From DASXRU01 sp039933315 (GTDB lineage: Bacteria > Acidobacteriota > Blastocatellia > Pyrinomonadales > Pyrinomonadaceae), in the NCBI GenBank assembly GCA_039933315.1, contig JBDTOI010000018.1, forward strand, positions 1-35,305: 35,305 bases of DNA. Direction: 5' to 3'. Of the stretch, positions 1-8,513 are shown piece by piece. A model generated the notes under the pieces. The model worked only from the letters and a program-made list of their open reading frames with translations, was not told where the DNA came from and did not search any database. The number at the start of each line of letters is the position of its first letter. Position 1 is the first letter of the stretch. The translations under genes and the position numbers were made by a program.

Positions 1-200
1 GCGTTTACCTGGAAAGGACTTTCACCTTTCTGACTACTCGCGCTTTCAGGCGCACATGCGGAAAGGCTCCGCCTTTCCGACACTCTGATTCTTCTTTTTT
101 TGAGGCTGCGCCTCAAACTGGAGGCGTAGCCTCCTGAAGTTTTGGAGAGACTCAACGGTAAGGCGGAGCCTTACCGCACTCTGCGGCGGCAATGCCGCAC
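1..200. repeat. Array of short perfect palindromes upstream of the OPT transporter
   Basis: Within about 140 bases there are at least four hairpins built on the same core, RAGGC-N3-GCCTY. They lie at 60-78 (GGAAAGG/CCTTTCC), 100-116 (TTGAGGC/GCCTCAA), 120-134 (GGAGGC/GCCTCC) and 157-175 (GGTAAGGC/GCCTTACC). The last three have 3-nt loops; the first has a 5-nt loop, or 3 nt if the flanking pair forms. A fifth hairpin (TGCGGC/GCCGCA) is at 182-199 and a looser one is at 12-30. There is no convincing reading frame here. The rest of the gap to 316 holds no recognisable gene. Function is unknown; they could be REP-like elements or RNA structures in the leader of the transporter mRNA. Confidence 0.75.
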
Positions 201-316
201 TCGCTGATCACACTAACTATCTGCTTGCCCTGTCCCGCAGGGCGCGTGTACAGTAGCGCCGATCTAACCCCGCGCTCCCCCTGTTCTAACTAACTTCTGT
301 CGGAGGTCGTTTATTA

Positions 317-2908
317 ATGCCTTCTGAACGCATAGCTGCGACAAACGAATATCCGGATATCGTCGGCGCCAAGCCTGAGAATCCTTTGGCGGCAAACTTC
401 CGTCCGTACATTCCCGCCGGCGTGCAATTGCGCGAACTGACGATACTCCCGCTCATCATCGGCACATTCTTGGGAATGGTCTTTGGGGCATCATCCCTCT
501 ACCTCGTCCTGAAAGTCGGACTGACCGTCAGCGCTTCCATTCCCGTGGCCGTGATTTCGATCACCCTCTTCAGTTTGCTTTCAAAAGTTGGTTTAAGAAA
601 TGCAACTATTCTGGAGAACAACATCGTGCAGACCGCTGGCTCCGCAGGCGAATCAATCGCTTTCGGCCTCGGCGTAACCATGCCGGCAATCATGATTCTC
701 GGCTTCGATCTTGAAATCACCAGGGTAATGCTGGTGGGGTGTCTCGGCGGTTTACTGGGCATCTTGATGATGATCCCTCTGCGCCGCGCGCTGATCGTCG
801 CCCAGCATGGCATTCTGAAGTATCCGGAAGGCACTGCCTGCGCCGAGGTGCTGAAGGCCAGCGCTTCAGACGAATCGATTACTGCCGCCCAGAGTGGCGA
901 AGCCGCCGGCTCAAAGGCCCACGCTGCGATCTCCGTTGAGCGGACTGGAGCGAAAACTATCTTTGGAGGTTTCGGGATCGGCTTCGTCTATCAGGTTCTG
1001 ATGTCAGCCCTGCGAGGTTGGAAAGATACTCCGGAAAAGATTTTTGGCGCGCCTTTCAAAGGTGGTTCGATTGCCGCTGAGATTTCGCCGGCGCTGCTCG
1101 GCGTCGGTTACATAATCGGTCCGCGCATCGCGTCGATCATGTGTGCCGGTGGCGTGCTCGCCTATCTGGTTTTGATTCCCGCGATCAAGTTTTTCGGTGA
1201 GGGCATGACCGGAGTTGTCGCCCCCGGCACGATGCCTATCAGCGAGATGAGTCCCAATCAAGTACGCGGCGCTTACATCCTTTATATAGGAGCGGGCGCC
1301 GTGGCAGCAGGCGGTATCATTAGTCTGTTCCGATCGCTGCCTACGATCTGGCATGGATTGAAGGGGGGACTGGCGGACTTAAGAGGAGGCCAGGCGGCAA
1401 GTGGCAGAGTCCCGCGCACCGACCAGGATCTTTCGATGAAGTTCGTGCTCGGCGGTATCATCGCGCTGATCGCAATGATCATGCTGTTTCCGCAACTGGG
1501 TTTGCAGGTGAATATTTTTGTGGCATTTCTCGGGGCGCTTTTGATTATTGCGTTCGGCTTCCTTTTCGTTACCGTCTCGTCGCGCCTGACCGGTGAAATC
1601 GGCTCTTCTTCGAATCCGATCTCGGGCATGACAGTGGCCACGTTATTGCTGACGTGTTTGATCTTTTTGGTCCTCGGCTGGACCGGCCCTGCCTATTACG
1701 TAACTGCCCTTTCGATTGGGGGTATCGTTTGCATTGCAGCATCAAATGGCGGTACGACTTCCCAGGATCTAAAAACCGGATTCCTGGTTGGCGCTACGCC
1801 ACGATCGCAGCAGATCGCGATTCTGGTCGGGGCATTTGCATCGGCCCTGATCCTGGGACCGATCCTCCTGGTGCTGAATAACTCTTCCACGGTTTACGTT
1901 CCGCGAGTGACCTTCACTCCGTTGACAGCGAATGTGGGCCAGCTCAATGCGGGCAAGGTTCCCTTGCAGCCGTACACTGATAAGACGCCACCGCCCGTAG
2001 CCGGAAACTATCAGGTCTTAAAAAATGAGCCGGCCGCTCAGGGTCAGGCACCGCCAATCGCCGGTCTTGAACCCGGTGAGTATCTGGTTGATAGTTCCGG
2101 AAAGGCCGCGTTCAAGGTGGAACACAATTTTCCGGCAGAATTGCGCGCCAAACCAGACCAGCTCGGGCCTGAAGAAAAACTAAAAGGCCCGCAGGCTAAC
2201 TCGGACACGAACACTTATCGCGTTTGGCAAAAAACGGACACTGTGGAAGGCCCCGCAGGACGTTACCTGGTCGACAATAGCGGCGCTGTAGTTTACCTAT
2301 CCGATCCTGGAATTAACGGAATTCACAAGCTAAGACCTGACGGCAGCGCGGTAACGAAGTATGACGCGCCAAAGGCGACTCTGATGTCTTACATCATCAA
2401 GGGCATTCTCAACCGCCAACTGCCATGGGGCCTGGTACTGCTGGGCGTGATGATCGCTATCGTGTTGGAGATGAGTGGCATTCCCTCGCTGGCTTTTGCC
2501 GTAGGAGTTTATCTGCCACTGTCTTCTTCGAGCCCTATCTTTATTGGCGGCATGATCCGCTGGCTGGTTGACAAGTATTTAGGCCGAAAGTTGCGTCACA
2601 AGAAACTCACTGAAGAAGAGTTTGTGGCTGAGACGGATAAGAGTCCGGGCGTGCTAATGGCCTCAGGTTACATCGCCGGTGGCGCACTCGCGGCTATCGT
2701 CATCGCCATTCTGCAGGGAGTTCCGAAGTGGGGCTTGCCCACTCTGAATCGGAACATCGAAGATTGGAGCAAATTGCACAATCCGCTCTTTAATGGACCA
2801 AGCGCCGATTTGCTGTCAGTCATTCCGTTTCTCATTTTGGCGGTGCTCCTTTATTTGGTGGGTCGTGAGGTTCTGCTTGCCAGCCGGGCGCGGAGTAATA
2901 ATGGCTAA
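317..2908 (+). CDS. OPT-family oligopeptide/metal-chelate transporter
   Basis: This is a polytopic inner-membrane transporter of the oligopeptide transporter (OPT) superfamily, bacterial COG1297 type, which imports small peptides or peptide-like chelates by proton symport. At 863 residues it is longer than usual for bacterial members. The N-terminal half has the family's Gly/Ala-rich hydrophobic segments, with the typical NNIVQTAGSAGES stretch near residue 100 and a YPEGTACAEVL stretch near 170. Hydrophobic segments resume at about 690. Between about 520 and 690 lies a long hydrophilic insert, probably outside the membrane, carrying two similar motifs: GEYLVDSSG near 587 and GRYLVDNSG near 648. 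The start is supported by GGAGG at 302-306, ten bases before ATG. It is monocistronic, with a terminator-like hairpin downstream. The exact substrate cannot be told from sequence. Confidence 0.88.
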   Translation: MPSERIAATNEYPDIVGAKPENPLAANFRPYIPAGVQLRELTILPLIIGTFLGMVFGASSLYLVLKVGLTVSASIPVAVISITLFSLLSKVGLRNATILENNIVQTAGSAGESIAFGLGVTMPAIMILGFDLEITRVMLVGCLGGLLGILMMIPLRRALIVAQHGILKYPEGTACAEVLKASASDESITAAQSGEAAGSKAHAAISVERTGAKTIFGGFGIGFVYQVLMSALRGWKDTPEKIFGAPFKGGSIAAEISPALLGVGYIIGPRIASIMCAGGVLAYLVLIPAIKFFGEGMTGVVAPGTMPISEMSPNQVRGAYILYIGAGAVAAGGIISLFRSLPTIWHGLKGGLADLRGGQAASGRVPRTDQDLSMKFVLGGIIALIAMIMLFPQLGLQVNIFVAFLGALLIIAFGFLFVTVSSRLTGEIGSSSNPISGMTVATLLLTCLIFLVLGWTGPAYYVTALSIGGIVCIAASNGGTTSQDLKTGFLVGATPRSQQIAILVGAFASALILGPILLVLNNSSTVYVPRVTFTPLTANVGQLNAGKVPLQPYTDKTPPPVAGNYQVLKNEPAAQGQAPPIAGLEPGEYLVDSSGKAAFKVEHNFPAELRAKPDQLGPEEKLKGPQANSDTNTYRVWQKTDTVEGPAGRYLVDNSGAVVYLSDPGINGIHKLRPDGSAVTKYDAPKATLMSYIIKGILNRQLPWGLVLLGVMIAIVLEMSGIPSLAFAVGVYLPLSSSSPIFIGGMIRWLVDKYLGRKLRHKKLTEEEFVAETDKSPGVLMASGYIAGGALAAIVIAILQGVPKWGLPTLNRNIEDWSKLHNPLFNGPSADLLSVIPFLILAVLLYLVGREVLLASRARSNNG

Positions 2909-2989
2909 TTTGAAAGGCGATGCGGCCGAAAGGTACTTTAACAGGACTCGCTAGCAACGTTTTCAAACTCAGGTGTCTCTAAGACCGCG

Positions 2990-3034
2990 AGGCGCATCCG
3001 CTTAAGAATTCTCAACGGATGCGCCTTCGTTTTC
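2990..3034 (+). terminator. Rho-independent-like terminator after the OPT gene
   Basis: There is a perfect 11-bp stem, AGGCGCATCCG at 2990-3000 pairing with CGGATGCGCCT at 3016-3026, around a 15-nt loop, followed by TCGTTTTC. It lies 80 bases after the transporter stop. The U-tract is imperfect. The rest of the gap (2909-3177) shows no gene. Confidence 0.7.
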
Positions 3035-3177
3035 ATGAAAGGGTTGGTCGTGACGTGCTGATGGCAAGACGCGCACCGTCGGTAAAAAGATGATCTCGCG
3101 GCCCGCAGAGCAGTAAAGTCGCGCGCTGCTGTTCCGGGCGCGCCTCAAATTTGATTTGCACGAAGGGAAAGAAAGAG

Positions 3178-4005
3178 ATGTCGTGTAAGAAGGATTTTAA
3201 GCGAATTCAATTAGGCATTGCGCTGGTCACTTTAATATGCGCCCCCGGCTTGTCTCGGTTGGGTTTTGCCCAGAGTCCTCAACCGGGCGCAACGGCGCGC
3301 AGCCAAATAGCTCCGGGGTCGCCGTCCGATACCGTTCGGCAGTTTTACAAAGCGATGCGCGAGCGCAGGATTCGCGACGCGTTCGCAATGTCTATTTACA
3401 AACCTGCGATTGATGGTTTGAAGCCCGCAGAGTTCGATGACCTGCGACCTGACTTTGAAGTCATGGCCTCCGCCATACCGGAGAACGTGGATATTTACGG
3501 CGAACAGATTAGCGGTGATATAGCTACCGTGTTCGTGAAAGTTCCCAACTCCGAAAAGGCGGAGGAGGCAGAGCCGGTAACCTTGATTCGCATGAAAAAC
3601 GTCTGGATCATCGGCGATAAAGAGAATCAGCAAATAGTTAAAAAGGCGGGTAAGAAGTTTTTCTTTGCAGCCCGCATCGATACGCATCACAAGGATGTGC
3701 AGGAGATGTTGAAGCGCCTCCACGTGGTCCAGTTAGTGTATAGCCAACAACACGACAAGCGTTTCGGTGAGCTGCAGGCGTTGATCAACGCCGGCCTGAT
3801 GCCCAAGGACCTTGAAGGAACTCAATCAACCGGGTATCGCTTTTATGTCACCCTGTCCCCGGACGCTAAGAGCTACATCGCCGGCGCTGAACCTGCGCAG
3901 TACGGGCACAGTGGCCGGCTCTCTTTTCTGATCGACCATACGGGAAATCTCAAGAGCGCGGATACCGGCGGCAAGCCTCTGACCGCTGATACCGTGAAAA
4001 AGTAG
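3178..4005 (+). CDS. Secreted protein with NTF2-like and pilin-like C-terminal parts
   Basis: No named family is certain. The product of 275 residues begins with a signal peptide: MSCKKDFKR, then a hydrophobic stretch ending around LGFAQ-SPQP. Next comes a region starting SDTVRQFYKAMRERRIRDAFAMS that resembles NTF2-like domains used as accessory modules in exported proteins, running to about residue 160. The C-terminal 110 residues (HVVQLVYSQQHDKRFG, then GYRFYVTLSPDAKSYIAGAEP and a final FLIDHTGNLKSADTGG) look like the globular part of type IV pilin/pseudopilin-like proteins, although no N-terminal pilin helix is present. I chose ATG at 3178, preceded by purine-rich AAGGGAAAGAAAGAG, over an in-frame TTG 27 bases upstream. 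It is likely periplasmic or surface-exposed. No operon partner is obvious. Confidence 0.7.
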   Translation: MSCKKDFKRIQLGIALVTLICAPGLSRLGFAQSPQPGATARSQIAPGSPSDTVRQFYKAMRERRIRDAFAMSIYKPAIDGLKPAEFDDLRPDFEVMASAIPENVDIYGEQISGDIATVFVKVPNSEKAEEAEPVTLIRMKNVWIIGDKENQQIVKKAGKKFFFAARIDTHHKDVQEMLKRLHVVQLVYSQQHDKRFGELQALINAGLMPKDLEGTQSTGYRFYVTLSPDAKSYIAGAEPAQYGHSGRLSFLIDHTGNLKSADTGGKPLTADTVKK

Positions 4006-4245
4006 ACATCCGCCTGGGTGCCAGCCAAGCAGAAGCCCGACCGTCAGGGAGGGCTCCCCAGCAAGCCTTCAAGACGCGGAGCCCGCGCTTACGCTTGGCC
4101 CTCTGCCAGGATTTCGGTTGCAGGCCATCAATTCGCCCACTACAATGTCCCCGCGAGCTTTCATTTTCCCCAAACTGCCCCTGCTCACTTCCATTCAATA
4201 CAAGCGCTTCGGGGGCCACCAATCGAAGTAGCCAGTTGCACGCCT

Positions 4246-4674
4246 ATGCCGGAATTGTTTCGATCGTTAGCAGCAAAGTTACGCGAATACATCAAAGACC
4301 GCCGCCACGCCGAGCGCCGGAAGGTGGAGCTGCCGGTTACTGTTTCATTGATCGAAAAGGTCAAGAAGGTCAACAGCCGCAAGCCCCTGGCCACGTTGCG
4401 AGGGCACACCCTCGATATCAGCGCGGACGGCCTCGCGATAGTGGTTTCGGCGATACACATCGATGGGCATTACCTGGTGGGCGAAGGACGTATCCTGCTG
4501 GTTGAGCTGGAACTGCCCGACGGGCCGGCCCAGATCAAAGTCAATCCAGTTCGCTATGAAAGATTGGATGAAGAGGAGTCGCTGGCAGGTTACTTGATTG
4601 GCTCTGGCATCGCACATATTAGCGATGATGACCGCAAGCGGTTCATGGCCTATATCGCTCAACTACCAGTCTAA
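4246..4674 (+). CDS. PilZ-domain protein (putative c-di-GMP receptor)
   Basis: This is a small cytosolic protein of 142 residues, essentially one PilZ domain. The two ligand-binding signatures are recognisable: an arginine motif, R20-HAE-R24 (RxxxR), near the N-terminus, and D57-I-S59-A-D-G62 (the D/NxSxxG motif) where the beta-barrel begins. Both are the elements that grip c-di-GMP in characterised PilZ proteins, so binding is likely. I used the ATG at 4246. The frame stays open upstream to 4018, but that part encodes low-complexity, poorly protein-like sequence and overlaps nothing. No good Shine-Dalgarno is visible. The gene is convergent with the CBM9-like gene 22 bp away. It may respond to the HD-GYP/GGDEF protein encoded about 4.5 kb away, which is inference only. 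Confidence 0.8.
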   Translation: MPELFRSLAAKLREYIKDRRHAERRKVELPVTVSLIEKVKKVNSRKPLATLRGHTLDISADGLAIVVSAIHIDGHYLVGEGRILLVELELPDGPAQIKVNPVRYERLDEEESLAGYLIGSGIAHISDDDRKRFMAYIAQLPV

Positions 4675-4696
4675 CAAACGCTTCTTACTGCATTCT

Positions 4697-5344
4697 TCAT
4701 CTCGTAAAAACCAACCAGCCAAATGATTCAGGAACGTGGAAGTTCGGCTCTTCAGTTCGGGTTGGCCGCCAGGCCAGGTATCGATCCCATCCGGTGCCGA
4801 CGCAGCGAAACAGATTGACCCGCCAGCGCTCCCCCTCGCCAGGTTTGGGAATTGAATCACTCCAGGGAATGCGCATCGCGATCACCACGCGATCCTTATC
4901 TATTCGCGTCCCTACCGTCATGCCCGAATCAAACTCCCAATCCGTTTCGCGCCTCTTCGGATTCCACTGAACCGCCAGATCGAGCCATTCGCCAGTGGGC
5001 GCAGCTTCAAACTCAAAGTATTTTTCGGGCTTGTTGGCATCGGGGGCGATGAAGATCTCGCATACGTCGCGCTCCCATAGTCCGATCGTCTTCGTTTCAA
5101 GCTGCGGATTCGCACTAACGATCGGTGGTTCGAGTTGATTGCCAATAAATCGAATGTGCAACGCGGCGTTTGACCAGAGGATGCGAACTTCTGCGTGGCG
5201 CTCGCGCGCGGCTGGCTTGCCGGCCCAGTCGTGCGTTATGGCGATGGAGCGTGCCAACTGCCATTCCGGACTTTCCAGATCACTCGCCGGCAGATCGGAA
5301 CTGGTCCAGGGCGCCTCAATCTCGGAGGAAAGCTCGCCGATCAT
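4697..5344 (-). CDS. Carbohydrate-binding family 9-like (DOMON/CBM9-type) protein
   Basis: This protein of 215 residues resembles the CBM9-like beta-sandwich found in many Acidobacteria and Bacteroidetes, often annotated carbohydrate-binding family 9-like. Supporting features are an alternation of beta-strand-like segments (ARERHAEVRILWSNAALHIRF), a conserved LWERDVCEIFIAP segment, then YFEFEAAPTGEWLDL and a C-terminal WRVNLFRCV...YLAWRPT...NFHVPESFGWLVF, which is the usual end of these domains. No signal peptide is evident from the chosen start, so location is unclear. The ATG overlaps the stop of the peptidase gene by four bases (ATGA), so the two are translationally coupled. It is the last gene of a four-gene minus-strand operon. 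The ligand is unknown. Confidence 0.75.
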   Translation of the reverse strand: MIGELSSEIEAPWTSSDLPASDLESPEWQLARSIAITHDWAGKPAARERHAEVRILWSNAALHIRFIGNQLEPPIVSANPQLETKTIGLWERDVCEIFIAPDANKPEKYFEFEAAPTGEWLDLAVQWNPKRRETDWEFDSGMTVGTRIDKDRVVIAMRIPWSDSIPKPGEGERWRVNLFRCVGTGWDRYLAWRPTRTEEPNFHVPESFGWLVFTR

Positions 5345-6564
5345 TGTCTTCCCTCAAGCGCCTTGTATTTACGCAATATTTCGAGAGTGCGAGCGAGGGG
5401 CAAAGCTTCTATCGTCCGGCCGCGGCCGGTAACCGTCGTGGCGCGAAACAGCGAGTTGTAGATAGCTTCTTCGGTGGCTTCGATTACTGCCAGGAACAGC
5501 GGCGACATGGCGTCGTTAGGCAGGACTTTGATGGCCCTCGGCGAGTTTCTCTCTGAGGCGCTGCTGGTAGTTATGCGCAGGTCGGGGGCCGTAGAAAAGG
5601 CAATCACATAGTCTCCGCTCCCATTCGACGCCGACGATCCCGTGCGCGCCAATCCCATCATCGCCCGTGCTGCCAGGCGTCTTAGATTTCGTGGCTCAAC
5701 CGGCGCATCAGTGGCAATCACAATAATCACTGATCCATCGGCAGTGTCACCTGAGTACTTGCTCGCTTGCCGCGGCTGGTGGCTGGTCTTCGCGCGCTCT
5801 AATTCGTCTTTCAGATAATAGCGACCCAGCTCGCGCCCCACCGGTGCGCCATTGATTGAAAGCACGCCGCCGAAATTGGTTTGCACCAGGACCCCAACCG
5901 TGTAGCCGCCAAGTGACGCAGGAAGTTTCCTTGAAGACGTTCCGATTCCGCCCTTGAATCCGAAGGCTATGGTCCCGGTGCCGGCGCCAACTGAGCCCTC
6001 TGCCACTGCTCCACTGCGGGCGCTCTTGATCGCGGCTAAGACATCGTCGCGCTGAATGTGACGCCCGCGGATGTCATTCAACGCGCCGTCGTTTGTCTCC
6101 CCGACCAGCGGATTGATTGATTGCACGTCCTCGTTACCCGGAAGCGCAAGCATGTAATCCATCACAGCATCGGCTACGCGCGGCACGCTTAGGGTGGAAG
6201 TAAGCAGGATGGGAGTCTCGATCTCGCCCAGCTCATTAACCTGGGTCGAGCCCGCAAGTTTTCCGAAAGCGTTACCAATAAAGACCCCACCCGGAACTTT
6301 CTCGCGAAAGAGATTGCCCTCATGCGGAAGAATAGCGGTGACGCCGGTGCGCACATTATCGCCGCGAATAAGTGTGGTATGGCCTACCGAAACACCTTTT
6401 ATATCTGTGATGGAGTTCAGCGGCCCCGGCTCCAGGATGCCGACGATCACGCCCGCCTCCCTCGCCCGGGGCCTGAGGCTTTCCGCGGGCCGGGTTTGGG
6501 CGAACGTTGAACTGGCGATGGCGGAGAGGCCTAATAGTAAAGAAAGGTGTGGTTTTGAATTCAT
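5341..6564 (-). CDS. P1-family (DmpA/BapA-like) aminopeptidase, exported
   Basis: This is an N-terminal nucleophile hydrolase of peptidase family S58/P1 (L-aminopeptidase/D-esterase DmpA, beta-aminopeptidase BapA), which removes N-terminal residues from small peptides, including D- or beta-peptides. The 407-residue precursor starts with a signal peptide (MNSKPHLSLLLGLSAIASSTFAQ), so it should be periplasmic. Family hallmarks are GVSVGHTT near residue 60, GNAFGKLAG, PLVGETNDG and the GAGTG..AFGFKGGIGTSSR segment. The autoproteolysis site that generates the catalytic serine is DG277-S278VIIVIATDAP, equivalent to Gly249-Ser250 of DmpA. The gene lies 27 bp after the LOG-like gene and overlaps the next gene by 4 bp. 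The actual substrate is not predictable. Confidence 0.88.
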   Translation of the reverse strand: MNSKPHLSLLLGLSAIASSTFAQTRPAESLRPRAREAGVIVGILEPGPLNSITDIKGVSVGHTTLIRGDNVRTGVTAILPHEGNLFREKVPGGVFIGNAFGKLAGSTQVNELGEIETPILLTSTLSVPRVADAVMDYMLALPGNEDVQSINPLVGETNDGALNDIRGRHIQRDDVLAAIKSARSGAVAEGSVGAGTGTIAFGFKGGIGTSSRKLPASLGGYTVGVLVQTNFGGVLSINGAPVGRELGRYYLKDELERAKTSHQPRQASKYSGDTADGSVIIVIATDAPVEPRNLRRLAARAMMGLARTGSSASNGSGDYVIAFSTAPDLRITTSSASERNSPRAIKVLPNDAMSPLFLAVIEATEEAIYNSLFRATTVTGRGRTIEALPLARTLEILRKYKALEGRQ

Positions 6565-6591
6565 AAGAATGGTTGGGTTTGGATCCGGATG

Positions 6592-7140
6592 TCAGTCGCC
6601 GGAGATCGCGGCGATGCACGAATCAATTAGTCGCGCTGGGCTATGGTCGTGAAAGATGCGGGCCCGTGTTGCCTTGGGAAATGTCATCACTAATCGAGCG
6701 ATCTCGTCGGCTACGCCGCCAGTCTGAGTCAGGCAACCGATGACCTTCCCTTCATCGTAAGCAATGGTGAATTCGTTAAGCGCCCCCATCGAGCCGGCGA
6801 TGAACACTACTATGTCGCAGGAGCGAACCAGCACAACATTTCTTCCCTTCAAACCAAACCCGGTGTAGATAATTGCGTCGCACGCATCCGTCGGTAAATC
6901 GTATTCCTCAACGTGCTCCTGCTCGTTAACCGCCGGCGAGATGCCCATATGAAGAACTCCCGCTTGATGTGCGGCCTGGCCCGCGAGGTAAACAACTCCG
7001 GTCGTGGCGCCGCTTAACAAAACCGCTTCCCGCTTACCGATAGCAAGTCCCAGCTCTTCCGCCTTTTCCCGCAGTTTCTGATTCGCACCCTCTGGCAGCG
7101 CATCATCCGCGGAACCCATTACCCCGATCTTGATTTTCAC
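6592..7140 (-). CDS. LOG/TIGR00725-like Rossmann-fold (SLOG) protein
   Basis: A protein of 182 residues of the SLOG superfamily, closest in look to the TIGR00725 group related to lysine-decarboxylase-like/LOG proteins, which bind or hydrolyse nucleotides. It starts with a Rossmann-like strand (MKIKIGVMGSADD), followed by LLSGATTGVVYLAGQAAHQAG and then DIVVFIAGSMGALNEFTIAYDEGKVIGCL. The last matches the GGxGTxxE region of LOG enzymes but reads GSMGALNE, keeping the glutamate while losing the usual GGxGT. The start is GTG at 7140, whose GTGA overlaps the MFS stop, so translation is coupled. Biochemical activity is uncertain. It could sense or process a nucleotide for the adjoining exporter and peptidase. 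Confidence 0.72.
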   Translation of the reverse strand: MKIKIGVMGSADDALPEGANQKLREKAEELGLAIGKREAVLLSGATTGVVYLAGQAAHQAGVLHMGISPAVNEQEHVEEYDLPTDACDAIIYTGFGLKGRNVVLVRSCDIVVFIAGSMGALNEFTIAYDEGKVIGCLTQTGGVADEIARLVMTFPKATRARIFHDHSPARLIDSCIAAISGD

Positions 7141-8513
7141 AACAGGCTCTTCTCACCTTCGCGCACCAGTTCTCCCGGAAGCTCCGCGGCATTTTCAGGA
7201 GGCGGAAAGGTACTGCGTCCGACAGCTGGCTCTTTTTGCTCCTTGCCCCACCTTCGTTCCGTCGCCAGCCAGATTATTCCTGGAATTATGAAAACTATTC
7301 CAATAGCAATAGTGATTGTGCGGGGCGAGTAACCAAAACGATCCAGCATCTCGCCGGTGATGTAGTTCGACGCTGCCATCGTAAGCGTCAGCAGCGCCAG
7401 CTCGGCGGCAAAAACGCGCCCGCGAAACCGATCTTCGACTGTTTGCTGTAACAGTACCGTTGAGAACACCCACAAAATACTTCCTCCCGCGTGGGCGACC
7501 ATTAGTACCACGAGCGCGAAAATGAAACTTCGCCCACTACCGAATGCGATGTAACCCACTCCGCCAAGCAGAAAGGCTACTCCGATCAGCGTCTGCATGC
7601 GGCGTGGGGCATCACCCGACAGACGACGAGCGACGATTGGCCCGACCGCGGTGCCAATTCCGCGGGCGGCAAACAAGACGCCTATGCCGAAGGCACTGCT
7701 TCCTCCCACGGGAAAGATCCTCTCACCGAATACGGCTAGCAGGGTGAGAATGCCGCCGCCCAGTCCCCAGGCGGGCTTGACCAGCAGCATGCCCAGAACG
7801 CGCGGCCTGCTCTTAACATAGCGCGCCCCTTCGATGGTATCGGTAATTCCTAAAGCCCTGGCTACCGTGATCTTACTTTTTTCATGACGGGGCCGCGGAG
7901 AGAAGCGCACACTGGCCACCAACAGAGCTGAACCAATAAAAGTGACAGAGTCGAGCACAAAAGCGGTATCAGTGCCAAACCATCCCGTTATCAGGCCACC
8001 AACGGCGGCCCCCAGAGTCAACATGGCTGACCATGTAACCGAGGCGATGGCGTTGGCCGGCACAAGCTCGCGGTCGGAAACAATTGAAGGGATCGCAGCG
8101 GTCTTGGCCGGCTCAAAAAAAGCCGAAAAGCCGAGTTGAAACACGGTCAGGACATAGACCAGCCACAATTGATCCGGCCGGCGCACGAGCAGAAAGCCCA
8201 GCACCACCACTGCGCGCAGCAGATCGGAAATGATCATGATCCAGCGGCGGCTGAACCTGTCCGCGATCACTCCCGATAGTGGCCCGATGAAAAAGGTGGG
8301 CAGAAAACGCGCCACCAGGATTAACCCCACCGCCCTACCCGATCCAGTAAGGTTGAGAACTATGGTATAGACGGCAATGGTGTTGAACCAGTCGCCCAGT
8401 TGGCTGACGACCTGTCCCAGCCAGAGCTGTCGAAAGCCACGATTGTTTCGTAGCAGCTCTATGTAGCCCACAGGCTTATAGGAATCAGAGCCTCGATGAA
8501 TGGCCTGGTCCAC
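7137..8513 (-). CDS. MFS transporter, EntS/MFS_3-like exporter
   Basis: An inner-membrane permease of the major facilitator superfamily, 458 residues with about twelve hydrophobic segments. The beginning, RQLWLGQVVSQLGDWFNTIAVYTIVL followed by FIGPLSGVIADRFSRRWIMI, matches the MFS_3 branch that includes the enterobactin exporter EntS and macrolide efflux pumps. The GxxADRxxRR loop 2-3 motif is clear. The C-terminal tail (PPPENAAELPGELVREGEKSLL) is hydrophilic. The start used is GTG at 8513; no strong Shine-Dalgarno is visible, so a nearby alternative start is possible. It heads the operon MFS-LOG-peptidase-CBM9, which suggests that it moves a peptide-like molecule that the peptidase handles, but this is inference. 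Confidence 0.85.
   Translation of the reverse strand: MDQAIHRGSDSYKPVGYIELLRNNRGFRQLWLGQVVSQLGDWFNTIAVYTIVLNLTGSGRAVGLILVARFLPTFFIGPLSGVIADRFSRRWIMIISDLLRAVVVLGFLLVRRPDQLWLVYVLTVFQLGFSAFFEPAKTAAIPSIVSDRELVPANAIASVTWSAMLTLGAAVGGLITGWFGTDTAFVLDSVTFIGSALLVASVRFSPRPRHEKSKITVARALGITDTIEGARYVKSRPRVLGMLLVKPAWGLGGGILTLLAVFGERIFPVGGSSAFGIGVLFAARGIGTAVGPIVARRLSGDAPRRMQTLIGVAFLLGGVGYIAFGSGRSFIFALVVLMVAHAGGSILWVFSTVLLQQTVEDRFRGRVFAAELALLTLTMAASNYITGEMLDRFGYSPRTITIAIGIVFIIPGIIWLATERRWGKEQKEPAVGRSTFPPPENAAELPGELVREGEKSLL

Noticed and set aside
4018..4245. N-terminal extension of the PilZ protein
   Set aside because: The 76 extra residues are low-complexity and not protein-like; the PilZ domain is complete from 4246.
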